The notes beneath the pieces are model-generated. The model searched no databases. It was given only the letters and a program-made list of their open reading frames with translations, and was not told where the DNA came from. Source: Aphrophora alni (Eukaryota; Arthropoda; Insecta; Hemiptera; Aphrophoridae). Taken from it: a DNA stretch of 64,000 nucleotides. Made by a program: the position numbers and the translations under genes. The stretch is from assembly GCA_963513935.1 (NCBI GenBank), contig OY740776.1:11004724-11068723 (forward strand). Reading direction: 5' to 3'. Below, piece by piece: positions 22,370-34,690 of the stretch. Numbering within the stretch: the stretch's first letter is position 1; the number at the start of each line of letters is the position of its first letter.

Positions 22370-22870
22370 TTCATTTTGTTAGTAGTAATGGTTGTCAATT
22401 TTAATTATGTAGTATTATGTTTTAAATTTATATTTTGCAAGATAACTTTAAACTAATAACGCTTGTGATAAACAGTATATGATGTACAGTATGATCCAAA
22501 TCAAACAATACTGAAACTTTATTTTAAAAGAATTTTTTTGAGAACATATTTTTATAATTACAGGTACAGAGAACAATAACGTTTAGATTTTATAACGAGT
22601 ATTGTTCTAAAAATTAAAAACAAGTCATATGAAGGTATAGAAAATCTCTTCAAAGATCAGAAGAGAAAATCATCAGTTTCAGTATTCCCGGTTATTTCAC
22701 TTGACAGATCGTGTATGTCTGACATGCATATTGTGTAATTTTGACAAAATAAAGAACCACCTCCTGGTCTACAGATTGCTGGATAATGAAAAACAGGAAA
22801 GGAAGGACATTGTCATGAGTGAGTACACTCCATTGGAGAAACAAAACAAACATGTATAAAGAACTAATAT
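22370..22870. other. AT-rich flank of a mariner fragment
   Basis: No gene recognised. The 68-codon minus frame at 22692-22898 overlaps the 3' end of the transposase fragment and is not supported. Confidence 0.35.
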
Positions 22871-22879
22871 CAAAATTTT

Positions 22880-23280
22880 TATGAATGAACGTGTTCAATG
22901 TATTTTATATTAAGCTCTAAGCAATACTCATAACAGTTGCATTGGTTTTCTAACTTGTCTCTGTAGAGAGGTTGATACATTCTCTTACGATTGCCACAAT
23001 CTTCGCACACAGCATTGTTGTCAGTGGTTTCCTGCAAAAACATTTCTTCCAACAGCATTCCCCGAACGTACATTTCAGGTGGTGTTAAATCTGGGAAACG
23101 AGAAGGACATCACGGATATTACGATTTAAAAAGTGGGATGAGTAAACCGAAGTGTATGAATTCCCTTCCCATATGGTAAATAACCCCATTCTCATGGAAC
23201 CACTGATCTCAAAGAGGTCGGTTTTGTGCTGGGCTGAATCTTCTGAAGTTTGTCGGAGACTACTTTGTGGCGACAGCAAA
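22880..23280 (-). pseudogene. C-terminal fragment of a second mariner-like transposase
   Basis: Minus strand: WFHENGVIYHMGREFIHFG (about 23210-23155) corresponds to the family WFQQDGAxxH block, with the catalytic Asp region changed to ENG. CPSRFPDLTPPEMYVRGMLL (about 23115-23055) corresponds to WPPRSPDLTPPDFFLWGMLK, with the last catalytic Asp read as Glu. The tail runs to a stop at 22879, ending IKYIEHVHS, near the family's usual C-terminal IEHL. Three frames are used, so it is dead. It differs from the 16.7-17.5 kb copy. Confidence 0.65.
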
Positions 23281-24654
23281 AGTCGTCCTCCCCTGAGAGC
23301 AGTGTCGTCCTCTCCTTCCCGCCTCTCCTTTTGGCTCTTTTCTCAGTTCTTTCTCTCTTTTGACTCGTCTGTCCTTGTCATCTACCTATCTATAAACAGA
23401 CATCTTGAGAAACTAAACTAATTTTGTTAAAATAACTGTTTAGGCACATAACCGTTATTTCAAAGTTATATCTCAGTACCAGATACTAAATAACTGTTGG
23501 GTGAAATAATGCTCATTTCTAGCTGGCAGGGACACATATGGTAATAAGTTTTAGTATTGTTTGTTTTGGACCATACAATTAGTTAAAAGTATGTTTGGAA
23601 TTCATTTTAATTTAATCAAAATCTGATGCAGATCCAATAATACCAGAATTCAGACCATTTTATTGAAATAATTGTCCCAAGTTACACAGCAATTGCTATT
23701 GGAATGCTGATATCGTGATTTTTAATTTTCAGACTTTCAGAAATAATATATTGTGTTGTTTTATTTTGTATACACACCGACCTTGACAACTTTGTTGAAC
23801 TGGACCAAACAAAATGAAATAGATTTCTTGAACGCTCACTATTCTATTTTTATACCAAAATTTCGTCACAGAATTTTATATTTACCTAGTGTATGATTAA
23901 AATTTGGTGTTAACTTCAGTTTTTCAATTAAATTATTATCCTAAGAGAAACGTGTTAGTTTAGTTTTAGCCATTGCATTATTTATACGACCTTCAGTAAT
24001 GTATATTTCTCCGCTATTTGTAACATGTGGAAAAACAATACTTATTCTTCTATCCTGTAAAATAAACACAGTTTGTCTTAAATTAAATACTATTCCAATT
24101 TAGTTTGAAAACCTAAAAATCGGGCATTGGTTAAACTTGCTTGTATTCGTTTTATATTCAACATTTCAATTTATCTAATTGAAACCACTTTTAAGCTTAA
24201 ATTTTACCTTCCTGGTCAATTTAAAAGTCCCTGTATTTTTTTTGTACCAAAAAGTATGAACTCTAGAGATCCAACTGATAATTGTAATATTGTTTACAAT
24301 TTATAATATTAGCATAATTAAGTTACATCTTAGTACAGTAATTGCTTTTAATATCGAACATAATGTCTCAATATATACAGTTCCATATGCTCCTTAACTA
24401 GTTTTTACACATTTAAAATTGTTAATTATTTATTGTTAATTTAATTGTTATATATTTTATAAAGTCTCATGACAAAACAATCAGAGAGTAAGTATTTAGA
24501 ATAGCCTACTATTATTTTTAAATAGTTTTTAAATTAACCTTACCTTAAAAAGGGAAAATATTGTAACTGAATTTTGACTGTATAAATTGAAAGTGAAAAG
24601 GTTATGTATGTATCGCAATAACATTTATATATAATTGTCAAGTAATCTAATATT
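23281..24654. other. AT-rich stretch without a gene
   Basis: A CT-rich patch (23290-23390) aside, nothing was recognised. Confidence 0.4.
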
Positions 24655-24745
24655 CACCTTTAAAGCATATTTTCATCTTTTCTATCAGATTTCTCTTAAC
24701 CAACTCTTGTTCTTTTTCGACCCTTACGCTATTAGAGGGCAATGA
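24655..24745 (+). repeat. Partial TATTAGAGTATT-family copy
   Basis: CATCTTTTCTATCAG, CAACTCTTGTTCTTTTTCGA and CGCTATTAGAGGG, followed by GATGATGACGGAAAGG. Confidence 0.55.
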
Positions 24746-24804
24746 TGACGGAAAGGAAGAAAAAATTAATTCTGAAATGTCAACATATCTAAATCAAAAA
24801 CAGG

Positions 24805-25876
24805 AATTTTTTTTTATTTTTGATACTTTTTGTAGCTCTTTTAATTTCCTATCGAATATTGTAATTATCAAAACAATCAGATGATGGATTGTAGAACTCT
24901 TCTTCTTCTTCTTCTTCCAATGGCACCTTCTGGCTCACGCCATCTTGGTTCTTGCTTCCCAATAAAGTCCCTTCGTCCTTGCTTCTCTCCGTCCAGACCC
25001 CTACAGACCAGTAGATGATCCTTGTCCATAACATACATGGAGTCCAATTCTTGTGAGCAAATTGTGCACTTGTCAGAGGTTAGTATTTTCATTTTGCATA
25101 AATGCTTGGCAAGACAATCGTGACCAGTAGCTAATCGGAAATTTGCTACAGACACATTACGTGGAAGTATCCTATTTTCTTTGAAAAGCTCAAACGGATC
25201 ATAAGCTTTGCCCTGCAGTTTATTCCTCATATCATCAACAAATCTCTGCTGTGAGGTTGTTTTTAGTTTTCGTATAATTGCTTGCAACGTCAGGGCACCT
25301 GCTGGTTTTTGGATAATTCTTGTTCCTCTCTTCGCCAAATCATCTGCTGCCTCATTCCCCCACAAGCCCACGTGAGCGGGAACCCACTGTATTGCGATAT
25401 TGTTAACATTATTTCTTACTATTTTATAGTTATGTCTGATATTCTGTATGACTGTGCTTTTTTGATTATCATTATTCGCTATTGCCTGCAGTGATGACTT
25501 GGAGTCCACCAAGACAACTATATTCGTGTTTAGCCATGGTCTCACAATCAGCTGTTGAAGATCTTCGTTTATGGCTACCAATTCTGCCTCAAACACTGTA
25601 CAGTTGTTACTTTAAGCAAAGTAGTGTGAGAAGTGGCTACAATATATTCCAGCTCCTGTTTCTCCCTCCATTCTAGATCCATCAGTATATATCCGTATCC
25701 AAGTGTCCATAGGGTATCGCTGATTCAAGGTTTTTAAAGCAATTTGAGATATTATCCCTGGAGCATCAGACTTCTTGCTTACTGGTTCGAGCAGATCCAA
25801 GAAAACGTTAAACTCCATGAAGTCCACTGGGTCCACCAGTTGAGGAGGTGTTCCGCCTTCTCTTTGTTCATCCTGC
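24805..25876 (-). pseudogene. LINE C-terminal part: RNase H and zinc-knuckle tail
   Basis: One minus-strand frame from about 25875 to 24877, broken by a single in-frame TAA (25614-25612). RNase H catalytic residues are visible: IYTDGSRM (Asp), FEAELVAI (Glu), VVLVDSKSSL (Asp) and WVPAHVGLWGNEAADDLAKR (Asp). Downstream, ATGHDCLAKHL and CTICSQ..HLLVC form the usual LINE C-terminal Cys/His tail, followed by an Arg-rich run from a GAA/CTT repeat. Poly-A like sequence at 24805-24818 (read as T in the plus strand) fits the 3' end. The RT part is missing (5' truncation). RNase H points to the I/LOA-type LINEs. Relatively young, given one lesion only. Confidence 0.85.
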
Positions 25877-27176
25877 TAGAGATTATTAATTGTTTAAAGC
25901 TGGTCTGAGTTTTTAGTGTTTAGGATTGTAGAATTGCACCCATTAGTTTGAAGTACACACAATTTATGGTAATAACACATAGCCACTTTGTTTCCTTCAA
26001 ATGACAGTTGATTTTCAAATTTAAAAGTTAGGTTTTACTAGTCACAGAATATGATTGTTACTGAAAACAAAAATGGTCTTAAATTACAAAATAGTAGTTT
26101 TAAAAAGGGTATTTATGTAGTTCTTTGTTATCTAGATTTTATAAATGCCTATAATAGCTCAATTTGTGCACTTTGTTAAACTGCTTATATTAATATGATA
26201 GTTGATATTGGCAAATTCAAAAAAAAATATATGTATATATATAGAGAAAATTTGTGTCTTATCACGACAACGTGATATATTATAAACACGTCTATTAATA
26301 ATTTTTATTTCTATTAATTTATATTTATATTGTATATGGATTAATACTATTAGCGTTGCATTTGTATGTATTTAATATTAACATAATGACAAGCCCTATT
26401 AAATGTACATAATTCTTAATGATTAAAGAAACTATACTATTGTTTACACAATTTTCTTGTAAGGAATTTTTGTTTGTTTTTATGATTACCATACTGTATT
26501 TCTTATTTTGTTTTTGTATATTTAATTGGGCAATGCACCTTTTATTATATACCATATTTCTGTTTCAAAAAAGAATTGATTTAAAATAATAAATTTCATC
26601 GTTGTAATAAAAAAAGAAAGTGGTACAAACAAAATTCAAAACACAAAAATTAAATGTTACTCGTATAACAAAATTAACTTTTATGTGGCTAAAATACTAA
26701 CAATATGATTTGAATATACTTTTGTTATGGAAATGCGAACTGTTCATAAATACAAATCAGCTTGAAGCCTCATTTGTAATCCACATTTTTTTAAAGCTTT
26801 GTGTTAGTAGCTGCAAAAATTCCTAACTAGACCAATAAATTCAAAGAACCTAAATTCACAATAGCTAAAATTTCAATATTAAAAAAATCAAAATTTGGCC
26901 AGTTCTTCGCCAAACTGTACCATACTTTGCGTTTTGGTAAACATAAAATTTTGTTTTAAGTTTATACCAATTAATAACTAATTGGTGCCTTATTTATAAA
27001 TAATTTAAACCAAGATATGTATTTGTTAAACTTGTAGTATTTAATTTTGCATAATGGAACTATCCAGAAGGTATATAATTTATATTAAATAGAAATGTGA
27101 TATCTTTTAATATATTTTTCAATTGTATATTTATGATTATGTATTGTTATTTTATTAATAAATGTATTAATTTGTA
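25877..27176. other. AT-rich stretch without a gene
   Basis: Contains TA-rich sequence near 26230 and a 76-codon minus frame (26325-26555) of low complexity that I do not support. Confidence 0.4.
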
Positions 27177-27279
27177 TTGCTTTACATTATATACTCCAGA
27201 AGGGAAAATGTCAATCTTTTTCTTTCAGTAGGAATGAGCAAAATTTATAGAAACTTAAATCGCAGAATAAAAGAAAACA

Positions 27280-27608
27280 AAATAAACACTTTATTTGTTC
27301 GACTCTCAGGAGGCAACATTGAGTCTGGGCTTGGCAATCCCAAGGGACATACCTCTCGTTCATCTTTCCTATCAGGTCGTTCTTGATCAACTCTTTCTTT
27401 TCTAACCCTGATGCTATTAGAGTATTTATAAGGTGATAACCGCAAATATTTTGTCTAAACAACAAGGAAAACAATTTATTTGTTATAATGATGTTTGAAT
27501 GAAGTCATCATCTGGAGTTCAACGTCACGAAGGTTTAGGTTAGGACACACACGCTGAGGATGATGACTTATTCTTCAAAAGTCGTTGAACAAATAAAGTG
27601 TTTATTGT
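27280..27608. mobile_element. Fold-back element with a nested dispersed repeat
   Basis: The ends AATAAACACTTTATTTGTTC (27280) and GAACAAATAAAGTGTTTATT (27586) are exact inverses. Inside, 27345-27430 is a TATTAGAGTATT-family copy. Near the right end is CTGAGGA (27554-27560), an extra T, an 8-bp hairpin GATGACTT/AAGTCGTT and then GAAC, a degraded form of the hammerhead-like motif of the other fold-backs. Confidence 0.65.
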
Positions 27609-30600
27609 GGAAAATGTGCTTTCTTTCATTTAGGCCATCTTTTCTATCCAATTAACTTTTACAGAAATTGTTTAATGACATACAAATTTGTAATTTAAAT
27701 GCTTGAAATACATTTTTACAAGTGAAATTTTACAAATTACTGGTCCAGCTATCACCAAATTATATATTTTTAATTCATGATTTTAATAGATATAATTTTT
27801 ATTATTTGCCTATTTACTTTAAGATGGGAAACTATAATGACGCTTGTAGTCCCATCCCATTGAAATGTTATCATCTAATTAATGAAGAATATAGCGTGTA
27901 ACAACAGAAGATTTTGAATAATGAAACTGTGTAAAAGCTTGAACTTACTGAAAAAAAGCTACTATTTTGTTTGCAAGCAACAAAAATTGCATAGTTCTCT
28001 CTAAACCTGTGTAAATTTTCTGACAAATCGGTTAGTAAATAAAATGCCTACGACAAATAATTTAATTATTAAAGGATTGGAACCTTTAGACACGTGGTAT
28101 TGATTGATTGACATGTGGTGATCTGGAAGCTGAAGGTACACGCCAATCAAGAGGTTTATTGTACTCTTCTTAGGTCTAGCGAGGTCCGATTTCCATAACT
28201 TTGGTTAGTTCGAGAATTGCATCATCTTACTAGTATCTTTTCCATCCCCAGCTGCCTTTACCTGTATTCTAGTGACTTGCAGTTTCAGACCTGCTCTTGG
28301 ACTCACTTGCCTGCCTTCCCAATCAACAGTTTTGGTTTCCATTGAAGACTTTTGTTAGGAATTTCCTAAAATGGCCATGTGCTATTAAGTAAGCAACTAC
28401 CTGATTGAAGTGTTCTTTAATTTTGATGAGGGACACTGTTTATTACTGGCTCATTTGTTGATTGGCTAATACCATACAACGCCTCACAAAGGAAACTAAT
28501 TCCTTGTTTAGCAAAAATATACCTTTTCATTTCCCTCACTGACCTGGCACGGAATTAAATGTACTGTTTTGTGACACAACACACATGATATAATCCAGAA
28601 ATAATCGTCTTCACTTTCTAATTACATATGAAAAGTATTTGATGGTATAAACCTTTTTGGTTCTTGACGCGAAACACTAGAAACAGATTTTTACAAGTTA
28701 AATTTTAGAATTGACTATTCAGCTGATCACTGATTAAGAAATTATTATTTGTGCTGTTTACAATGTGTAAGCCTGTTACTATTTACTTTAAAATGGGGAA
28801 ACAGTTTAAACTTTTAATTTAGGTAAAACGATTTATTTTGTTTTATAGCTTTTGGTAATATGAATATTATTACTTTCTAATAAGAATTTGTTTCAAGAAA
28901 CATATATTTTTATTATAAAAAATTAAAATTTAACAGTTCTAGTTTTGGAATTAAAATTTTTGTTGTAATTTTAGTTTAAAATTGGGCTTTATATCATTAG
29001 ACAAGGAATTATGATCTCCATAATGTAAGATATTTTTAGTTGAATGACCTTTGGGTAAAATTACTTTAGATGACCACCATTTTGAAACTGTTTGGAAGTA
29101 TACTCTGGTTCAAACTTGTTCATGGTAATACTAAAAATGCTTACTATAAAATACTGTCTCAATTTGGGATAGTGTTTCTATAAATATAATAAAGCCTTAC
29201 ACAATACTAGACACAAGGAAATTGACTTTAAATGGTATTTTTCCAATTCTTTTACTAGCTATGTAATGTGTATTAACATGATAAACTGTTTATCAGTTAC
29301 ATTATGTTGACACTGTCCAACAAGTAAAGAGCAACATTTATCACATATCATAAACAAGAATAAACTCTCTTTATCTGATGTGTAAATAAGATTGTGTGCA
29401 GTTAATTAAAACATTAATTTAACTAAACCCTGAATCTACTTACAATTCTGCTTTAAGTAAAACTGCAGAATAAAAGTTTTCCTTTACGATTTTCATTTTT
29501 GTCAGAAAATGTTTGTTTTTCCTATTGTTTTCATCACAGAACTATTCAGTTTCATCGAAAAAATAAAACATTAAATCTTCAATCATTTATTTTATATGAA
29601 AAATATTATCACTTTTTAAACTGTATAACTTTTTACTGACATAACCTATCATCAATTCCAGACTACTAATAAAATGTCCATTTTCGTTAAGTAGATAACC
29701 TATATAGGCTACTAATATTTAGAAAAAGTGTTGGTATTTTATTTAAACGAGTGAAAACTGTTTAACCAATCATCATGAGATTTAGCACAGAATACAGCTC
29801 AACGAAGTATTGGTCATAAAGAAGGTAAATTTTTTATCAGAGTCAAAAATTCTGATTGACCAAGATATGCAACTAATTCAAGGTTTAGGTTAAATTTAAC
29901 CAATAGGCTGCATTAACTATGAATCTTAATATTTTATAAACACAAATGAAGATGCTAAGTTACCCAATCGTGATGGATTGATAATTAGCAAACAAACCAA
30001 TAAAAAATAGATGGTGTGTATACTAATTCTATTCTTTAAAATTTTCTATAAGAGTTTACCTACATAATTTTTAAGTTATAACTGTTACAGACACAAACAA
30101 AAAACAGATTTCATCATCTGTCATCAGAATCAAAAGTTTTATTAGAACCAGTATTCTTACATTTAACAAGAATAACATACCAAGATGTGGATGGAATAAA
30201 TTATAATCTGGAATTTTCTATAGTACTAACAGATGTTTTCTACAATAAATTATTGTACTTTTTACATATAGTTTGTAAACACTTCAAATATTCTTTCAAA
30301 GTTACCACTCTAAAATATATAGTAACCTCATTAAAAAGTTTTGTTTCTAAAAACTTACATGTTAAATACAAAATGCTTACTATTTAACTTTAATATTTAA
30401 ATAATAAATTTGTGGGTACCTTTTAATACCGAAATCCATAAAAACATTTTGTGATTTATGTCCAGAGAAAGATTTAAAATAGGTTATTCAATTTTGTATT
30501 TCTTGATATTTGAATTGTAGTTTACGTAATTTTTCAGATAGCAGCACATTACAACTACTTGTGAAAAAATTACACGATGTCGGTAAGATAGTACATGCAA

Positions 30601-30660
30601 ATGCTCATAGGTAGTAGCACCTTATGAAACCTTTCAAATTAGTAAATTTGATATCCGTAA
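27609..30660. other. Long gene-poor stretch, with one possible LINE scrap
   Basis: Around 28100-28560 the composition is less AT-rich. On the minus strand near 28400-28330, AHGHFRKFLTKVFNGNQNC weakly resembles the LINE C-terminal LTGHGxFRxYL motif. The 66-codon frame at 30187-30387 is AT-driven. No exon is supported. Confidence 0.35.
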
Positions 30661-30960
30661 ATTCGAGGATGATTTAGTAGAGTTATCAAAGGAGCTGCTT
30701 CTACCTGGCGATTTTGTCTGAAATTACAATAATTTTGAGTTCAATTGCAGACATTGATGGTAATAATGGAGCAGATTTATTATTATGGAACTGGATTATA
30801 TAGATATAAATAAAAATATAAAAGTTTTAATTTTAAGTGTACTATCAAGGAGCTGCTGCTATCTAACAAATTTTCCTGTAACTAGAATCAATTTTAGGTA
30901 AACAATGAAGTAATTTTTTAATTAATCATTAAGGAGCTGCTGCTATCTCTATTGAATTAT
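30661..30960 (+). repeat. Three spaced copies of an AAGGAGCTGCTGCTATCT motif
   Basis: The motif occurs at about 30688, 30845 and 30931, each followed by A/T-rich sequence with GTAATTAGAA or GTAACTAGAA. Possibly a degenerate tandem repeat of about 85-157 bp spacing. Confidence 0.5.
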
Positions 30961-31724
30961 GTAATTAGAAAAGCCTTTAATTTTAGAGGGAAAATGTTAA
31001 TGTTTGTTTGTATAAAGTAAAAATTTGTAGTTTGTGTTAATTCAGTTTTGTTTTGAGGAGGATAACAAAAGTGTTAAAAAATGAAGACAAATAGGTAATT
31101 TAATTGATTAACTTTTCAAACCACTGATTTATAATAGTTCAATCCTTAATAATTGTATAGATTATACAATTATTTTGTATGTTTAATGTTACATAACCCT
31201 CATAAACTAAAATAATGTATTTATACTTGGCACAATTTTTTATTGAGGATTGTTATTTTTATGTTTAAGCTTATAATAATTAGGTTCTAGTTTGTAAAAT
31301 GATATGCAAGCATACATTTTCAGTTGAACAGGTTCTTATACATAGCCAATGATATTAAATGTGGTAAAATTATCCTACTACCCCCAGTGATAAACTTTGT
31401 CTAAAATAGCCTAGTCTTAAATTATTGTTGCATTGAATTATAAAAAATAATAGTTTTGCTTGAGTTAGACTTTGTTCTAAATATTACAGGTCGAAAGAAA
31501 AAGGATTGTACACTTCTAAGGACTAATTATATTTTTAATAAAAAGAATTACTTTTTATTTATTCAGAATATCTGACCCTGAGACATTTATTTTTTAATTT
31601 TATACTGCAACTTGTTAAAGATATTGTAGTCTAATTTAAATGTGTGATTTAATATAGGCCTAATCAGTTCAGTAAAATATGTTAACTTCCACAACTGTGG
31701 GTTCGTAATATATAATCTTTTACT
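30961..31724. other. AT-rich stretch without a gene
   Basis: Nothing recognised apart from AGGCCT palindromes. Confidence 0.4.
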
Positions 31725-31911
31725 CATGGGCGTACCCAGCGAGGGGCAGGGGGCAGCTGCCCCCCCTGGAAGCAAAAAATTAATCTTTATTATACATTTT
31801 GTTGCTGGAATTTAATACAATTAATTCTTGGAATAACTATTTTAATAATCAATTGTATATTGAATGACCATGGCTTGCCCCCACCTAGTTGTGATCCTGG
31901 GTACGCCCTTG
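31725..31911. mobile_element. hAT-type MITE
   Basis: 187 bp with terminal inverted repeats CATGGGCGTACCCAG and CTGGGTACGCCCTTG, flanked by the 8-bp duplication CTTTTACT at 31717-31724 and 31912-31919. An 8-bp duplication is typical of hAT transposons. GC-rich ends contrast with an AT-rich interior without coding capacity. Confidence 0.85.
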
Positions 31912-32504
31912 CTTTTACTATATCCAACAATCGTCTACCTTTATACTCATGCAATTCTTTGAATCAGAAATAAAATGGATAAATGTTTACTTTAATAGAA
32001 TAGTAGTTAGTTCACATAACTTGCCCTTTTGTAACTGTGTCTAAAATTATATAAATTCATCTAAATTTGCATAAGTGTGTAAGCGTTTGATATTTTTTGA
32101 AATCCTTAAAAAAAATTTCTTTCACTCTCTCGGCTTACATATTATATTCACTACTTCATGAGCCTGTGTCATGTGTCATTGCAAATCTAATAAATAATCT
32201 AAGGATGTAAATGATTTCCAACAGTACTGAAAAGTTAGAAATAAGGCAACAAGAAATTAAGAATTCTAAAATATAGTATTCACATGCGTTGTTAAACACT
32301 AATAAATCATTAACAACAAAATAATTATGGTGTAAACTTTAAATTTTGGTAAAATAAAGACCATTCACCAGTTGACAATTCTAGTACTGTAGATGTAAAT
32401 TGTTACTTTGTGGCTTCTACCTATAAATTAAGAGCCGGTTCATAATATAATATCTAAACCCAATGCAATATTGGAATTGTACAAAGTTAATTCATTTTTT
32501 TATG
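31912..32504. other. AT-rich stretch without a gene
   Basis: No motif recognised. Confidence 0.4.
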
Positions 32505-33138
32505 ATGCAGAGTGCGGATGTCGTAAAAGCTATTTCTAGACTGAGAAATAATGTTTTTGGTGGTATTCTAATTAAATTTGTCAAGGACACTATATTCTTA
32601 TGACGCTTCTCCACATTACGAATATTTTTAATACCTTATTAGAAATGGGCAATATTCTGTTTCAATTTAAACATCCTACAGTCTGTCTGTCCTATCTGTA
32701 AAACTACTAAACCTTCAGGTTCATTCAGAATTCAGGCCTATTAGTATTTTACAACCCCTATTTATATGTCTAGAGCGAGTTGTATATGTCAGCAACTAAC
32801 TAAATATCTGGAAGATAATAATATTCTCAGTTCACATTAGTCAAGATGTAATACCGCTTATATATGTAACTGATAATATAAGATTAGTGATGAGTCTCAA
32901 ATAAGCCACTATATTAATGTAATTTGATTTTCCAAGACTTTTGATTCTGTCAATCATTCCTTGTTGCTATAAAATTACAGAGAATTAGGTTGTCACCTGT
33001 ATAATATATCACTTGGATCCAATAATATCTCGATCGAAAGGGTGTCCATGTTGGTACAATTTCTCACATTGAAGTTCCTCAGGGATCTGTCTTTAGACAT
33101 TTGCTTTTTAGTATTTATATTGATGTTATTTGTGCTAA
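32505..33138 (+). pseudogene. LINE reverse transcriptase, first part
   Basis: Plus-strand fragments in several frames: DVVKAISRLRNN, ILIKFVKDTIF, FRIQAY then a region equal to FRPISILPxLSKxLERV, LTKYLEDNNILSSH, FDFSKTFDSVNHSLLL (RT motif with the first catalytic Asp area) and VPQGSVFRHLLFSIYIDVI (RT motif 4). Jockey/CR1-like. It is interrupted at 33138 by an LTR-like repeat and resumes at 33662. Stops and shifts throughout. Confidence 0.8.
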
Positions 33139-33661
33139 TGTGACCGCCCCCACTTCTTTTGACCAGCTGGAAGCTCCGGCTGGCTGGAGACCTGTACACT
33201 TTAGCCGAATTTTGTCAGGATGGGCCAAGGAGTCGGGTTAGGACGCTAATGAACGCACGGAACGCAAGTTAAATTAAATGTTCTCTCTTATTTTAGCGCC
33301 GAATTAGATGATTACAGAAATTATTATAATTTATAAAAAAGATATAACGGCTAGATAAACCTTAATAGTGGCCGAAAAGCATACCGATTAATTATATTGC
33401 ACGTGGCCGAAAATGGACTGACCTCGTTCCGTAGCAGTCTGCCGTTTAAGTTCCTTCTCGCGGCTTTCGGAACTGACTCTCTACCGGCTTGCTGGTTCAA
33501 GCCCTCCACTCCTCGTCTCTCCCCCCCTTCTACGTAATCTTGCACTGCTCAACAAAATTGCAATTGCCAATTGATATTTTATTATTTAAAATCCCTTCCC
33601 ATTACATCCTAATTTATACTTATTATAGTTTTTATTTGGTGGGCTCCTTGGCTGGGCCACA
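33139..33661. mobile_element. Solo-LTR-like repeat, copy 2, inside a LINE
   Basis: 523 bp from TGTGACCGCCCC to GGCTGGGCCACA, with TG..CA ends, homologous to 21631-22146. Flanks are CTAA and CTAC, a possible 4-bp duplication with one change. It divides the LINE. The minus frames at 32993-33199 and 33351-33545 partly overlap it and are not supported. Confidence 0.55.
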
Positions 33662-34230
33662 CTACACTTAAATGTTTCATTCTTTATTTTGTATACCTCT
33701 TATGATATCAAATTATTTGTTCATGCACTGAGGAACATAGTTTGAAACTCAACAAATTGCAAACCTAACTTATTTTTATTGTTTATTCTTGGCTAATGAG
33801 TACAATTGATATAGGACTCATTCTGTAAATTAAAAATTGAAGATGTTGTTGTAACAGTATAAATAATAACAATTATAACAGACTCAGTTGGACTGAATAC
33901 CTGAATGAGACATGTAACCAAGTGATTGCAGGTGTACAGACACTCTTTAGAAAAATGTAAGATTTTTTTTAAACCTTACACATAAGAGTGCCCCTTGTAG
34001 AATCTTTCATAATGAATTGCTTTACTTATTGTGACTTGAAATGGCTAGCAAAATGGAGCATGCTAAAAATAATTGTATACAATTTGTGTTAGCTCATTTT
34101 ATAAAACAAAATTATCGTTTTAAACTACACCATTTAAAAAAGTTCATATTTATATTTGGTGTTACACAATGTGCTACAAACGGGATTACCGACACATACT
34201 TGGGAAAAAGTTTAGTTTTTGCTCCCAAAA
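33662..34230 (+). pseudogene. LINE reverse transcriptase, C-terminal part after the insertion
   Basis: Continues the LINE: SWTEYLNETCNQVIAGVQTL (about 33890), then a stretch ending in FIMNCFTYCDL (about 34000-34038) and KMEHAKNNCIQFVLAHF (34050-34100), matching the LINE pattern KLxRAQNNCIRFVxxL. The 121-codon frame at 34041-34406 begins in this homology, and its later half is not recognisable, so I do not regard it as a gene. Confidence 0.7.
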
Positions 34231-34690
34231 TTATTATTATAGAAAGTGGTCAAAACTGTTTATTATACCAAAGCACAGAATCCTCATATACAAAAATCAT
34301 TTACAGTGTCTGCGTACCGTTTCTAGAAATGTCACTTGGACGCTTTAAAAATCAATTGATTTCCGTGTCCAGTTGGCTACGTTGCACAGTTGGTGTCGGT
34401 TTTTAGTTGTGATGGAAATCATTTAATAATTGGATGTGCGTGAGTGTGTATGCATGAATATACAGGGTGTTCCATAAGCAAGGTGACAAACTTTAAGAAA
34501 TGATTCTCTGGGTCAGGATAACATAAAAACATCGATGAAAAAAATGTTTGAAAATGCGTGGTTTTCCAGATATCCACCATTTTGTTTTTTTACAAAAAAA
34601 GCTGGAAATAGAAAAGATATTGAGTTCAGATTTAGTTTAGGCCTATATGTTATGTGTGTTAAATGATAGAAAGGACTTGATGACCCCCAA
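34231..34690. other. Unresolved flank with a TACAGGGTGT terminus
   Basis: At 34461 TATACAGGGTGTTCCATAAG followed by AAGGTGACAAACTTTA matches 56110-56145, so it is one end of a dispersed element. No gene. Confidence 0.45.

Noticed and set aside
34041..34406. 121-codon frame as an independent gene
   Set aside because: Its first part is the C-terminal LINE motif NNCIQFV; the rest has no recognisable content.
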